DNA from: Nannocystis pusilla
GTDB taxonomy: Bacteria > Myxococcota_A > Polyangia > Nannocystales > Nannocystaceae
Assembly (NCBI RefSeq): GCF_020073745.1
Contig: NZ_JAIRAU010000056.1
Location: forward strand, 390,110-454,109
Direction of reading: 5' to 3'
Length of the DNA: 64,000 nucleotides
Every line of letters starts with the position of its first letter. Position 1 is the stretch's first letter. The position numbers were made by a program, and so were the translations under genes. Shown here in pieces: positions 9,014 through 16,971 of this stretch. The notes beneath the pieces were generated by a model. The model did not search any database. It was not told the origin of the DNA and saw only the letters and a list, made by a program, of their open reading frames with translations.

Positions 9014-10114
9014 TCAGAACTCGGCCGCCAGGCCGAGGAGCCAGGTGCTGTCGCCGAGGTTCATGGAGTCCTTGCGGCCGAAGTTGGCGAGGCGGGTCAT
9101 CTGCCACTCGCCGACGATGTAGGTGTGATTGATGCCGGAGCGGCGGTCGAAGCTGCGGGCGGTGTCGGGGTCGAGGAAGTCGAGGCGCAGCATCATGCCG
9201 AGGTTGAGCTGGTAGCCCCACACGCCGCCGCGGCCGCGGTCGACGACCTTGCCCTCGCCGTCCTTGATCACGGCGATGTTGCCGTTGCCGTTCTTGGTCC
9301 ACCAGAAGCCGTAGGCGACGCCGGCCTTGACGTAGGGGACGAACGGGGCCCAGCGGACCTTGTCGGCCAGCAGCTCGAAGCGATAGACGGCCTGCAGGGC
9401 GATCGGCATGACCGTGAAGCGGACGGTGTCGGCGGCACTCCGGAAGTTGCCGTCCTCGTCGGGCCCGTCGGCCAGCGGGGCGAGGGCCTTGTCGCGGGCC
9501 ATGCTCCACTGCACGCCGATGCCGATCGGCCCCGCCAGCTTCTGCGTGATCTGCCACTCAAAGGCGATCGCGCCGTAGACGCTCTTCTTCGGCGCACCGA
9601 TGGTCTCGCCCGTCTTGGAGTCGGTCTCGCCGAACACCTTGGCGTAGGGGCCGAAGCCGGAGCCGTTCCAGCTGCGGTCGACCTCGGCCAGGTAGGGGCC
9701 CATCTTGACCTCGAGCGCGAACCGCTGCTTGCTGGCCGGCGAGAGCGGCTCCTTCTTCTTCTTGAGGGTGTCGGCGAGGTCGGGGTTGGACTGGCCGACG
9801 ACCGCCGACTCGCTCGGGACCGGCTGCTTCTCGTAGGTCGGGGCGTCGATCGGGCGCCAGACCTCGCCCTCGCGCTTCTCGCCGACGCGCGAGCCGTAAG
9901 GCGGGCCGAGCAGCTCGCCCTGGCGGGTCTGCGTGGTGGTGGTGGTGCCGCCGGCACCGGTGGTGGTGCCGCCGGACGAGCTGGCCTCGGAGCCAGGTGC
10001 GGGGGGGACGGTGACGACGGTCTCCGCGGGCGGCGTGGACGCGTTGCTGTCCGTAGAGACAGATGACTCGGCCGCTGCGGGTGCGGCCGCGAGGAGCAAG
10101 GCGAGGGCGATCAC
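9014..10114 (-). CDS. Outer-membrane beta-barrel protein
   Basis: 366 residues from a GTG at 10114, chosen because it gives an immediate signal peptide (VIALALLLAAAPAAAES) and overlaps the upstream stop as GTGA. After cleavage comes a low-complexity Ser/Thr/Gly linker, then about 230 residues of alternating strands with aromatic ends (for example GYFVAEWQ-like segments), finishing in LAAEF with a terminal Phe as barrel proteins do. Likely an envelope structural or adhesion-related porin-like barrel. It is translationally coupled to the Cys-rich protein upstream. Confidence 0.78.
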   Translation of the reverse strand: MIALALLLAAAPAAAESSVSTDSNASTPPAETVVTVPPAPGSEASSSGGTTTGAGGTTTTTQTRQGELLGPPYGSRVGEKREGEVWRPIDAPTYEKQPVPSESAVVGQSNPDLADTLKKKKEPLSPASKQRFALEVKMGPYLAEVDRSWNGSGFGPYAKVFGETDSKTGETIGAPKKSVYGAIAFEWQITQKLAGPIGIGVQWSMARDKALAPLADGPDEDGNFRSAADTVRFTVMPIALQAVYRFELLADKVRWAPFVPYVKAGVAYGFWWTKNGNGNIAVIKDGEGKVVDRGRGGVWGYQLNLGMMLRLDFLDPDTARSFDRRSGINHTYIVGEWQMTRLANFGRKDSMNLGDSTWLLGLAAEF

Positions 10115-12213
10115 GCGCGGTTCCTTCTGCGGTTGGCGACGCCGAGGCCGCCGAGGCCGAGGGCCGCGAGGGCGGTGAAGAGGGCCAGGCCGTTCGAGTC
10201 GTCGTCGCTGACGTTGCAGAAGCCGGAGGCGCCGCAGATCCCGCCGTCGATCTCGCACTGCTCCCACAGGTCGTTGGTGGCGACGGGGATCCCGCGGACG
10301 ATCGTCTTGAGCGGCGCAGGGTTGCCGAACAGGTCGTACGGCACGAGCATGAAGTTGTACTCCTTGCCGTTCTCGAGGCCGTTGATCCGCACGCTCTTGC
10401 TGCCGAGCGCGAGGTGGCCGGAGCAGACGTAGTCCCAGTCGAGCTCGAGCATGCCCTGGCTGGCGTTGAGCGTGCAGTCCTCGCTGCAGGGCGAGGTGCC
10501 GCCGTTGTTGACGCCGTCGTCGCACTCCTCCCCGGCCTGCGTCGCGCCGTCGCCGCAGGCGGGCTCGCGGCAGTTCGTCAGGCAGGCGCCGTCGTCGGCG
10601 TTGCCCATGGGGTCGTCGCACTCCTCGCCGTCCTGGACGACGCCGTCGCCGCAGAAGGGCAGGGTGCAGTCGTTCCTGCAGCCGTCGTTGTCGACGTCGT
10701 TGCCGTCGTCGCACTCCTCGATCTCGTCGGGGTCGCCGTCGCTGAACACGAGGCCGTCGCCGCACTCGGCGAACAGGCAATTCGTGGTGCAGAACGAATG
10801 GTCCGAGAGGGCGACTCCCTCGTCGCAACCATTCCCCTCGGGCATGCCGTCGCCGCAGGTGCATTCGCCGACGCAACCCTTGGCCTTGCACGTGTCGCTG
10901 CAGTACGCGTCGTCGGCGCCGTTGCGCGCGCCCCAGTCGCAATCGTCATCGCCATTGACGATGCCGTCGCCGCAGGTCGGAGTGGTGCAGGCGTTGGTGC
11001 AGCCGTCGTTGTCGACGGCGTTGCCGTCGTCGCATTGCTCGACGTCGGTCTGGACCGAGCCGTCGCCGCAACGGGCGCGGGTGCAGTCGCCGCGGCAGGC
11101 GCCGGTGTCGAGGTTGTTCTCGCCGTCGTCGCACTCCTCGCCGACCTCGACGATGCTGTTGCCGCACTGAGTGTTCGGCGTGTCGGCGCCGGTGTCACCG
11201 GCGGTGTCACCGCCGGTGTCGAGGCCGCCGGTGTCGGTGCCGTCGGTGTCGACGCCGTCGCCGTCGCTGGTGGTGCCGAGCGGGTTGTCCTCGCCCTGGT
11301 TGAACGTCGAGAAGGGGCCGTTCGGGCAGATGGTGTTCTTGGAATAGAAGAACGTGCCGTTGGGGAGGTCGAGCAGGCCGGGGCGCGGCTGCGTCTTGTT
11401 GGGCACGGGCTGTCCGGTCTCGGCGTCCTCGCACAGCACGCGGAAGCCCTGGATGTCGCCCGACGTCGCGGTGTTCCAGGTGAGGACGACGGCGCCGTCG
11501 CCCGGCTGTGCCGTGAAGTCGGTGACCTCGAGCAGCGGGGGGGTGAAGTCGAATGCGATGCCGCCGGCCTTGTCGGTCGTGTTGAGGTTCTGCGAGCCCT
11601 GGATGAAGAACTCGTCGGCCTGGCAGCCGTTCTGCGTGTTCATGTTCGGCGCGCACATCCAGATGCCGCCCTGGCCGACGTTGGCTTCGCACGAGCCGGA
11701 GGTGATGGCCTCATCGGGGAGCCGCGAGTCGCTGTTCGGCGAGACGCCCTGCGTCAGCCAGATCGGGTGAAAGTTGGTGGTGATGCCGCTCTGGTAGACT
11801 GGCACCAGCTCCGAGCTGAACTGCGCGCATCTGCGGAACTGGCCGGCGAGCTGCGTCTCGGCGGTGGCGCATTGGGTGCCGACGTAGCTGTTGAGAAACT
11901 GGGTCGTGTCGTAGCCGGTGCCGCCTTTTTTGAGGCGGATGACGAGGCCGATCTTGTGCCCGCACTCGCAGCGCGCCTTGTTGTAGTACTGCTTGACGAA
12001 CTTGTCCGTCATCGGCCGGACGAACTTGCCCTTTTCGTCGGTGAGCCAGTACTGGATCGTGAAGGCGTCGGCCGGGGGAAATTTCGACGCGCCGTCGGTG
12101 CCGCCGGTGCCGCCGGAGGGCGGGGTCTGGGCGCCGGCCTCCTGCAGGGGGGTGAGGGCGCACAGGCCGGCGAGGAGGAGAGCAGCAGGACGCGAGAGGT
12201 CGTGCGGATGCAT
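10111..12213 (-). CDS. Secreted Cys-rich repeat protein with MYXO-CTERM-like tail
   Basis: 700 residues from the ATG at 12213. A signal peptide (MHPHDLSRPAALLLAGLCAL) is followed by a unique domain with CECGHK and a fibronectin-like stretch, then an Asp/Thr/Gly linker (DTGGDTAGDTGAD). About seven Cys-rich units of the CGDGxVxxxEECDDGN-DNDGC-C type cover about residues 345-580. The C-terminus has a hydrophobic helix and an Arg-rich end (VANRRRNRA), as in proteins sorted to the myxobacterial surface by myxosortase. The start could lie upstream, but that would put charged residues before the signal peptide. Confidence 0.85.
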   Translation of the reverse strand: MHPHDLSRPAALLLAGLCALTPLQEAGAQTPPSGGTGGTDGASKFPPADAFTIQYWLTDEKGKFVRPMTDKFVKQYYNKARCECGHKIGLVIRLKKGGTGYDTTQFLNSYVGTQCATAETQLAGQFRRCAQFSSELVPVYQSGITTNFHPIWLTQGVSPNSDSRLPDEAITSGSCEANVGQGGIWMCAPNMNTQNGCQADEFFIQGSQNLNTTDKAGGIAFDFTPPLLEVTDFTAQPGDGAVVLTWNTATSGDIQGFRVLCEDAETGQPVPNKTQPRPGLLDLPNGTFFYSKNTICPNGPFSTFNQGEDNPLGTTSDGDGVDTDGTDTGGLDTGGDTAGDTGADTPNTQCGNSIVEVGEECDDGENNLDTGACRGDCTRARCGDGSVQTDVEQCDDGNAVDNDGCTNACTTPTCGDGIVNGDDDCDWGARNGADDAYCSDTCKAKGCVGECTCGDGMPEGNGCDEGVALSDHSFCTTNCLFAECGDGLVFSDGDPDEIEECDDGNDVDNDGCRNDCTLPFCGDGVVQDGEECDDPMGNADDGACLTNCREPACGDGATQAGEECDDGVNNGGTSPCSEDCTLNASQGMLELDWDYVCSGHLALGSKSVRINGLENGKEYNFMLVPYDLFGNPAPLKTIVRGIPVATNDLWEQCEIDGGICGASGFCNVSDDDSNGLALFTALAALGLGGLGVANRRRNRA
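10470..11172 (-). repeat. Coding tandem repeats: myxobacterial Cys-rich units
   Basis: About seven degenerate units, recognisable on the + strand by recurring GCCGTCGCCGCA and GTCGTCGCACTCCTC words. They encode the CGDG...EECDDG modules of the surface protein. Confidence 0.8.
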
Positions 12214-12404
12214 AGGCGGAAGCAGCGCTCGACGGCTGTGCAACCAGGATGCCACAGCCGTGGACCTCGCGGGAGTTTGCGCCGGCGCGGCTTGCCACAC
12301 GCGGGCAGACGCGCACGCGTGACATTTTGTCAGCAGGGGCGCCGCGGCGATGACGTTCGGACGCGCGGCCTGCGGCGCCGCGGCTCTGGTAGAAAGCGCG
12401 GTCG

Positions 12405-12875
12405 ATGGCGACGACCGGGTCCGAGCTGCGCCTGCGGCGGCTGCAGAGCGAGGCGTACCTCAACCTCTCGCGGATCCACCGCGAGCTCGAGCGCAAGGTC
12501 GCCGACCTGCTGGTCGAGTCGGGGCTCCAGGACGTGACGCCGGCGCAGCTCGGCGTGCTCATCCACCTGTTCCAGGAGCGCGCGCCGCTGACCGCCCGCC
12601 AGCTGGCGAGCCTGATGGGCCTGTCGGAGGTGACGGTCGGCCGCTTCGTCCGCGCGCTCGAAGGCGTCGGCTGGGTCGAGCGCACGTCGGACCCGGCCGA
12701 CAGCCGCGCCATCCTGGTGAGGCCGACGCGCCGCGCCTACGCGGCCCTGCCGAAGCTGCTCGAGGTGTCGAACGCGCTGCTCGACCGCGCGTTCGCGGGC
12801 TTCTCGGCGCAGGAGATCGAGGCGATCGCGCGCACGACCGAGATGGTGCGCGACAACCTCGACTCGCAGGAGTGA
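12405..12875 (+). CDS. MarR-family transcriptional regulator
   Basis: 156 residues. Helices around the winged helix are recognisable: VTPAQLGVLIHLF, then LTARQLASLMGLSEVTVGRFVRALE as the helix-turn-helix (about residues 62-87), and the wing WVERTSDPADSRAILV with the typical D-P-x-D-x-R. It binds DNA as a dimer, usually to control a nearby gene, here possibly the divergent Cys-rich protein. The 191-base divergent region holds no clear operator palindrome. Confidence 0.92.
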   Translation: MATTGSELRLRRLQSEAYLNLSRIHRELERKVADLLVESGLQDVTPAQLGVLIHLFQERAPLTARQLASLMGLSEVTVGRFVRALEGVGWVERTSDPADSRAILVRPTRRAYAALPKLLEVSNALLDRAFAGFSAQEIEAIARTTEMVRDNLDSQE

Positions 12876-12894
12876 GCGCGAGGCGCGGCGATGG

Positions 12895-13119
12895 CCTGTC
12901 CGAAAGGGCAGGGGCCAGGCTCGACGGGAGCTCGGGAGGACGTGGCTGTCCGAAGGGTCATGGGAGCGAGGGGCGGTCCAGGCGGCGAGACGACCTGTCC
13001 GCGAGACCATGCAGTCGAGGCGCGGAAGACCGCCCCGCAAGATTCGGGGGTCAGGGGTCGCGGGACGATATGACCGCAAGGCCAGGTGGCCGGGGCTCGG
13101 ACCTGGCCTTCAGACCAGG
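12895..13119. repeat. Cluster of five 18-bp CMTG-N10-CAKG hairpins
   Basis: Separate elements at 12895-12912 (CCTG/CAGG, loop GAAA), 12945-12962 (GCTG/CATG), 12994-13011 (CCTG/CATG), 13069-13086 (TATG/CAGG) and 13102-13119 (CCTG/CAGG). The last covers the stop codon of the bax1 gene at 13110. The cluster fills the gap between two convergent genes, which contains nothing else. Confidence 0.78.
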
Positions 13120-14315
13120 GTCGCGGGCGGCTCGAGCAGCGGCGAGAGGCGCTTCCAGGTCGGGAATTTATTAAAAGTGAACACGCCGGGGGCGCCGGCG
13201 AGGCGGGCGGCGAGGGCCTCGTCCTTGGCGAGGCTGAGGTCGACGCCGACGAGGAAGTGGGGGTCGGGGCGGGCGGCCAGCTCGTCGAGGCGGCGCAGGA
13301 GGGCGTGGCGGTGCCAGCGGTGGAACAGCTCGACGGCGACGCTGCGGCCGCTGGTGGCGTCGCGGAGGGCGAAGTCGGGCACGCACATGCCGGCGGCGCC
13401 GACGTGGCGCAGCTCGGGCATCGGGTCGAGGGTCCAGCGGGCGTCGCCGAGCGCGGCCATGCCGGCCTCGATCTCCGGCGGGATGTGGCCGAGCGGGCCG
13501 TCGTCGAGCGCCTTGAGCGGATCCTTGTGGTCGAGGTAGAGCCGCCCGCGAGGCTGGCGCGGCAGGTCGATGTCGGCCTCGACGGTGAACTTGCCGAGCA
13601 CCGGGACGGCGCCGAGGAAGGTGGCCAGCTGCAGGCCGTACTTCTTCTGCATGTCGAGCTGGGCGGCCGGGCCCTCGATCCGCAGGTGCCAGCCGTCGCC
13701 GTCGCGGCGCACGTCGGCGACGAGGCGCGAGAAGCGGAGCCAGCGCAGCAGCTTGCGCAGCTCGAGCGGGCCGGGCGCGCTGGCCCGGACGTCGAGGCTG
13801 CCGGCGTAGAGCACCAGGCCCTGGGCCAGCGCGAGGTTGTAGCGGGCCAGCAGGGCCGCCGGGGTCGGCAGCTTGGCGGCGAGCAGGCGCCGGTGCTCGG
13901 CGAGGTCGTCGTAGAGGTGGGCCCGCACGTCGGCGAGCGGGCGCGGCAGGCCGGCGGCGACGGCCGCGAGGTAGTCGGCCAGGGATGACTCTTCGGACAG
14001 GTCGCGCAGGACCACGGCGCTGCGCGCGAAGGCGGCGGCGCGCAGGTCCATGGCGGTGTCGCCGGGGTCGTCCCACTCGCAGCGGTCGGTCAGCAGCTTG
14101 TAGAGGCCGCGCGCGACCTTGACCTTGCGCGCCTCGCCGCAGATCGCGTCGGCGGCCTCGTCGACGGCCCCGCGCGGCTCGCCGGCGGCGTGCGTCAGGA
14201 GGTCGATCAGCGCCCCGGCCGTGGCCAGGTGGTCGGCGTCGTCGGGGTCGACGAAGGTCGGCCGCAGCTTCACGCCCTTGACGCGGCGGTAGTTCAGGAG
14301 GTCGCGGGTCAGCAT
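13110..14315 (-). CDS. Bax1-like nuclease (DUF790), partner of XPB
   Basis: 401 residues starting MLTRDLLNYRRVKGVKLRP, the signature beginning of the DUF790/Bax1 family. Archaeal Bax1 binds the XPB helicase and is a structure-specific endonuclease. The C-terminal part has a PD-(D/E)xK-like core: CVPDFAL at about residue 311 and VAVELFHRW at about 326-334. It overlaps the end of the upstream helicase gene by 7 bases, so the two are coupled. Nuclease assignment follows family knowledge plus these motifs. Confidence 0.85.
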   Translation of the reverse strand: MLTRDLLNYRRVKGVKLRPTFVDPDDADHLATAGALIDLLTHAAGEPRGAVDEAADAICGEARKVKVARGLYKLLTDRCEWDDPGDTAMDLRAAAFARSAVVLRDLSEESSLADYLAAVAAGLPRPLADVRAHLYDDLAEHRRLLAAKLPTPAALLARYNLALAQGLVLYAGSLDVRASAPGPLELRKLLRWLRFSRLVADVRRDGDGWHLRIEGPAAQLDMQKKYGLQLATFLGAVPVLGKFTVEADIDLPRQPRGRLYLDHKDPLKALDDGPLGHIPPEIEAGMAALGDARWTLDPMPELRHVGAAGMCVPDFALRDATSGRSVAVELFHRWHRHALLRRLDELAARPDPHFLVGVDLSLAKDEALAARLAGAPGVFTFNKFPTWKRLSPLLEPPATLV

Positions 14316-15805
14316 TCGCCCTCGGACATGTTGCCGGGGACATGTCCGCCGGAACCTGGCGATTCGGACATGTCCCCCGGGACCTGGTCCAGCGGACCGG
14401 GGCGGAGCGCGGCCGGGCCGCGGCGCGGCAGCGGCTCCTTCTGGTAGGCGCGGTGCTGGCGGCGGCGCTCGCTGACGCCGTGCTCGGCGGCGACGGTGGT
14501 GCACAGCTCGTAGAGGATCGCCCGCTTGCCCTCTTTCTTGCGCAAGATCCGCCCGAGGCGCTGGACGTGCTCGCGGACCGAGCCGCTGCCCGAGAGGATG
14601 ATGCCGACGTTGGCGTCGGGGACGTCGACGCCCTCGTTGAGGACCTTGGAGGTGAGCAGCACCGGCAGCGCCCCGGAGGCGAACTGCGCGAGCAGCGAGA
14701 CGCGCTCCTTCGGCGGGGTCTGGTGGGTGATCACCGGCAGGAGGAACAGGCGCGACAGCCGGTGCACGGTGTCGTTGTCCTCGGTGAACACGAGGATCCG
14801 GTCGCGGCGGTGACGCAGCAGGAGGCGCCAGAGGGCCTCGATCTTGGCCTCGGCGGTGAAGGCGATCCGCTTCTGCTCGCGGTAGGCGGCGAACGCCTGC
14901 CGGCCGTCCTCGCTGCGGTGACAGACGGCGATGAACTGGGCCCAGCCGCCGGGGCGGTCGAGGCTGACGCCGCTGCCGCGCAGGAAGTCGATGTAGAGGC
15001 CGCGCGCCTCGTCGTAGCGAGCCTGCTCCTCCTCGGTCAGCGCGACGGCCAGCGACTTGACCTCGTACGGCGCGAGGTAGTCGCCCTCGAGCTCGTCGAT
15101 GTTGGCGCGGTAGCACACGGGTCCGAGCAGCTCGGCGGCGACGCTGTGGAGGCCGTCGGGCCGCTCGAAGGTGGCGGTGAGGCCGAGGCGGAACGGGGCG
15201 AGGCAGCCCTGGGCGATGAAGCGGTAGGCCGGCGCCGGCAGGTGATGGCACTCGTCGCACACGAGCAGGCCGTGGCGGTTGCCGTGGAACTCGGTCTGCG
15301 CGGCGGCGGAGTCGTAGGTGGTGACGGTGATCTCGCGGGCGTCGCTGCTGCCGCCGCCGAGCATGCCGATCGGCCGCTGCAGCCAGTGGCCCAGCACCTG
15401 CTGCCACTGCAGCATGAGGTCGATGGTGGGGACGACGATCAGCGCCGGCCGGCCGGTGTGGACGATGGCGAGGACGGCGAGGATCGTCTTGCCGGCGCCC
15501 GTCGGCAGCTCGACCACCCCGACGCCGCCCGCGGCCCGCCACGCGGCCAGCGCGTCGCGCTGGTGCGGGAACGGCTCGAGCGGTCCTGACAGCGCGAGGT
15601 CGAGGCGATCGTAGGTGCGAGCTTTGTCGACGTAAGGAATGTGGGCGTTGTGAAGATGCGAGACGATCGCGCGGTAGCGGTGCGCCGGTGCGCGGTGGTT
15701 CCCGGTCCGGCGATCGAGGGCGACCAGCCGCGCCAGCCTCTCGTCGCCCTCGGGCACGCCGAGGACGACGAGCGTGCCGTGATCGAAGTGGAGCTCGACG
15801 GGCAT
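14309..15805 (-). CDS. XPB/Rad25-type superfamily 2 DNA helicase
   Basis: 498 residues from the ATG at 15805. Walker A PTGAGKT (91-97), DEAH-type DECHH (about 174-178), motif III GLTATFE (about 198-204) and motif VI HVQRLGRILR near residue 430; the short N-terminal region before the motor resembles the damage-recognition part of XPB. With Bax1 it probably unwinds and cuts damaged DNA. Oddly, the last 30 residues (PGPLDQVPGDMSES... to the stop) are encoded by a 14-bp-period repeat array, so the natural C-terminus may have been rewritten by it. Confidence 0.9.
   Translation of the reverse strand: MPVELHFDHGTLVVLGVPEGDERLARLVALDRRTGNHRAPAHRYRAIVSHLHNAHIPYVDKARTYDRLDLALSGPLEPFPHQRDALAAWRAAGGVGVVELPTGAGKTILAVLAIVHTGRPALIVVPTIDLMLQWQQVLGHWLQRPIGMLGGGSSDAREITVTTYDSAAAQTEFHGNRHGLLVCDECHHLPAPAYRFIAQGCLAPFRLGLTATFERPDGLHSVAAELLGPVCYRANIDELEGDYLAPYEVKSLAVALTEEEQARYDEARGLYIDFLRGSGVSLDRPGGWAQFIAVCHRSEDGRQAFAAYREQKRIAFTAEAKIEALWRLLLRHRRDRILVFTEDNDTVHRLSRLFLLPVITHQTPPKERVSLLAQFASGALPVLLTSKVLNEGVDVPDANVGIILSGSGSVREHVQRLGRILRKKEGKRAILYELCTTVAAEHGVSERRRQHRAYQKEPLPRRGPAALRPGPLDQVPGDMSESPGSGGHVPGNMSEGEC
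14313..14400. repeat. 14-bp-period array encoding the helicase C-terminus
   Basis: CATT 14313, CATG 14327, CATG 14341, CCTG 14355, CATG 14369, CCTG 14383 and CCGG 14397, all in 14-base register. The first tetramer contains the start codon of bax1 (read on the minus strand); the remainder encodes the last residues of the helicase. Confidence 0.85.
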
Positions 15806-15888
15806 CCGCGGCGCGCAGGGTAGCAGCAAATTGCCGCGATGCGCGCCTGCGCGCGTCCCGCTCGCAAGCCGTGTATCATCCGGCCCCG

Positions 15889-16971
15889 ATGGTTGAGCGC
15901 CGAGACAGCACGGCCGATACGTCCGGCGAGCGCAACGGCGAGACGTCCCGCGCCCGCGGCCAGGTCGATCGAGCGGCGCGCCGCGAGGCCTCACGCCGGG
16001 GCGGGGACGCCGGCGCCCGCGGCGACGCGCGCGGCCGCGGGTCCGACGAGGGCCTGGCGGACGAGGCGGGGCACCCCTCGCAGAGCGACGCGGCGATGTC
16101 GACGATTCGCGAGGTCCCGCGCGCCGACGGCTCGACGACGCGGGGCCTCGTGATCCAGGAGTGGGCGCTCACCGGCCCGCCGCGGCCGGGTCGCGCGCCG
16201 GCGCGCGGGGTGCTGGCGCTGATGCTCGCGGCCATGGTCGTCGGGACAGGTGCGACGGTTTATGTCGCTTCGTGCATGTCCGGAGAGACAGGCGCGCGCG
16301 GGGCGGCCGCGAGCGCGGGGCCGACAGGCGGGCCCGCGGGCGCAGGCGGCGAGCGGAGCGACAGCGGGGCGGCGGGCGAGCGCCGGAGCGCGGCGGGCAA
16401 GGACGGGGCGGCGATCGGCGGTGCGGGTGGTGGAAGTGGTTCCCCGATCGGCGGTGGTGCAGGGGCCTCCGCGGGTGGCGGAAGTGGTTCCGCGAGCGGT
16501 GGTGCGGGTGGCGGAAGTGGTTCTGCGGGCGGGGGAAGTGGTTCCGCGGGCGGTGGTGCAGGAGACGGAAGTGGTTCCGCGGTCGCCGGCAGACCGGCGA
16601 GTGCCGATGAAAGCGGCGCGGGGCCTGAGAGCACCGGGCCGGGCGAGTCGTTGTGGGTTGCGGTGGCGCAGGCCGACGGCGAGGTAGCCGAGCGGCGGCG
16701 GCGGATCGCGGCGCAGCTGCGGGCGCTGACGAGCGAGCCGCGGATCTTGGCATGTCTCCTGGGACATGTCCCGATGGGCGTGGGCCGGCGCACCGAGCTG
16801 ACCGGCAGCGTGGTGGTGGCCGGCGACGGCGAGGTCGTGCGCGCGAGGGTCCGCGCCGGCGCGGTCCCGGCGGTCGCGCGCGCGTGCGTGGCGGCCGAGC
16901 TCGAGAAGACGCGGTTCGCGGCCGGACCGCAGGCGCGGCTGGCGGTGCCGCTGCGGCTGGAGATCCTGTGA
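15889..16971 (+). CDS. TonB/AgmX-like envelope protein with Gly-Ser linker
   Basis: 360 residues. A charged cytoplasmic N-terminus of about 105 residues, one membrane segment (GVLALMLAAMVVGTGATVYV, about 107-127), a Gly/Ser/Ala-rich linker and a C-terminal domain (TELTGSVVVAGDGEVVRARV ... ACVAAELEKTRF) that resembles the TonB-like C-terminal domain of AgmX/PglI proteins. It would span the periplasm. It overlaps the next gene as GTGA. The membrane segment is encoded by a 14-bp-period array, and two more elements lie at 16751-16782. Confidence 0.72.
   Translation: MVERRDSTADTSGERNGETSRARGQVDRAARREASRRGGDAGARGDARGRGSDEGLADEAGHPSQSDAAMSTIREVPRADGSTTRGLVIQEWALTGPPRPGRAPARGVLALMLAAMVVGTGATVYVASCMSGETGARGAAASAGPTGGPAGAGGERSDSGAAGERRSAAGKDGAAIGGAGGGSGSPIGGGAGASAGGGSGSASGGAGGGSGSAGGGSGSAGGGAGDGSGSAVAGRPASADESGAGPESTGPGESLWVAVAQADGEVAERRRRIAAQLRALTSEPRILACLLGHVPMGVGRRTELTGSVVVAGDGEVVRARVRAGAVPAVARACVAAELEKTRFAAGPQARLAVPLRLEIL
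16233..16292. repeat. 14-bp-period array encoding a membrane segment
   Basis: CATG 16233, CAGG 16247, TATG 16261, CATG 16275 and CAGG 16289 in exact register, in frame in the TonB/AgmX-like gene. Its total length of 60 bases is a multiple of three. Confidence 0.82.
16419..16582 (+). repeat. Coding Gly-Ser tandem repeat
   Basis: Seven variants of GGTGGCGGAAGTGGTTCC separated by short Gly/Ala codons encode the GGGSGSA linker. Such a run is prone to length change by slippage. Confidence 0.85.
16751..16782. repeat. In-gene 14-bp-period element
   Basis: CATG 16751, CATG 16765 and CGTG 16779 in register. Read as CLLGHVPMGV in the TonB/AgmX-like protein. Confidence 0.72.

Noticed and set aside
10063..12537. 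824-residue + strand open frame opposite the Cys-rich gene
   Set aside because: Val/Ala/Gly-rich low-information translation; the minus strand has a signal peptide and Cys-rich repeats.
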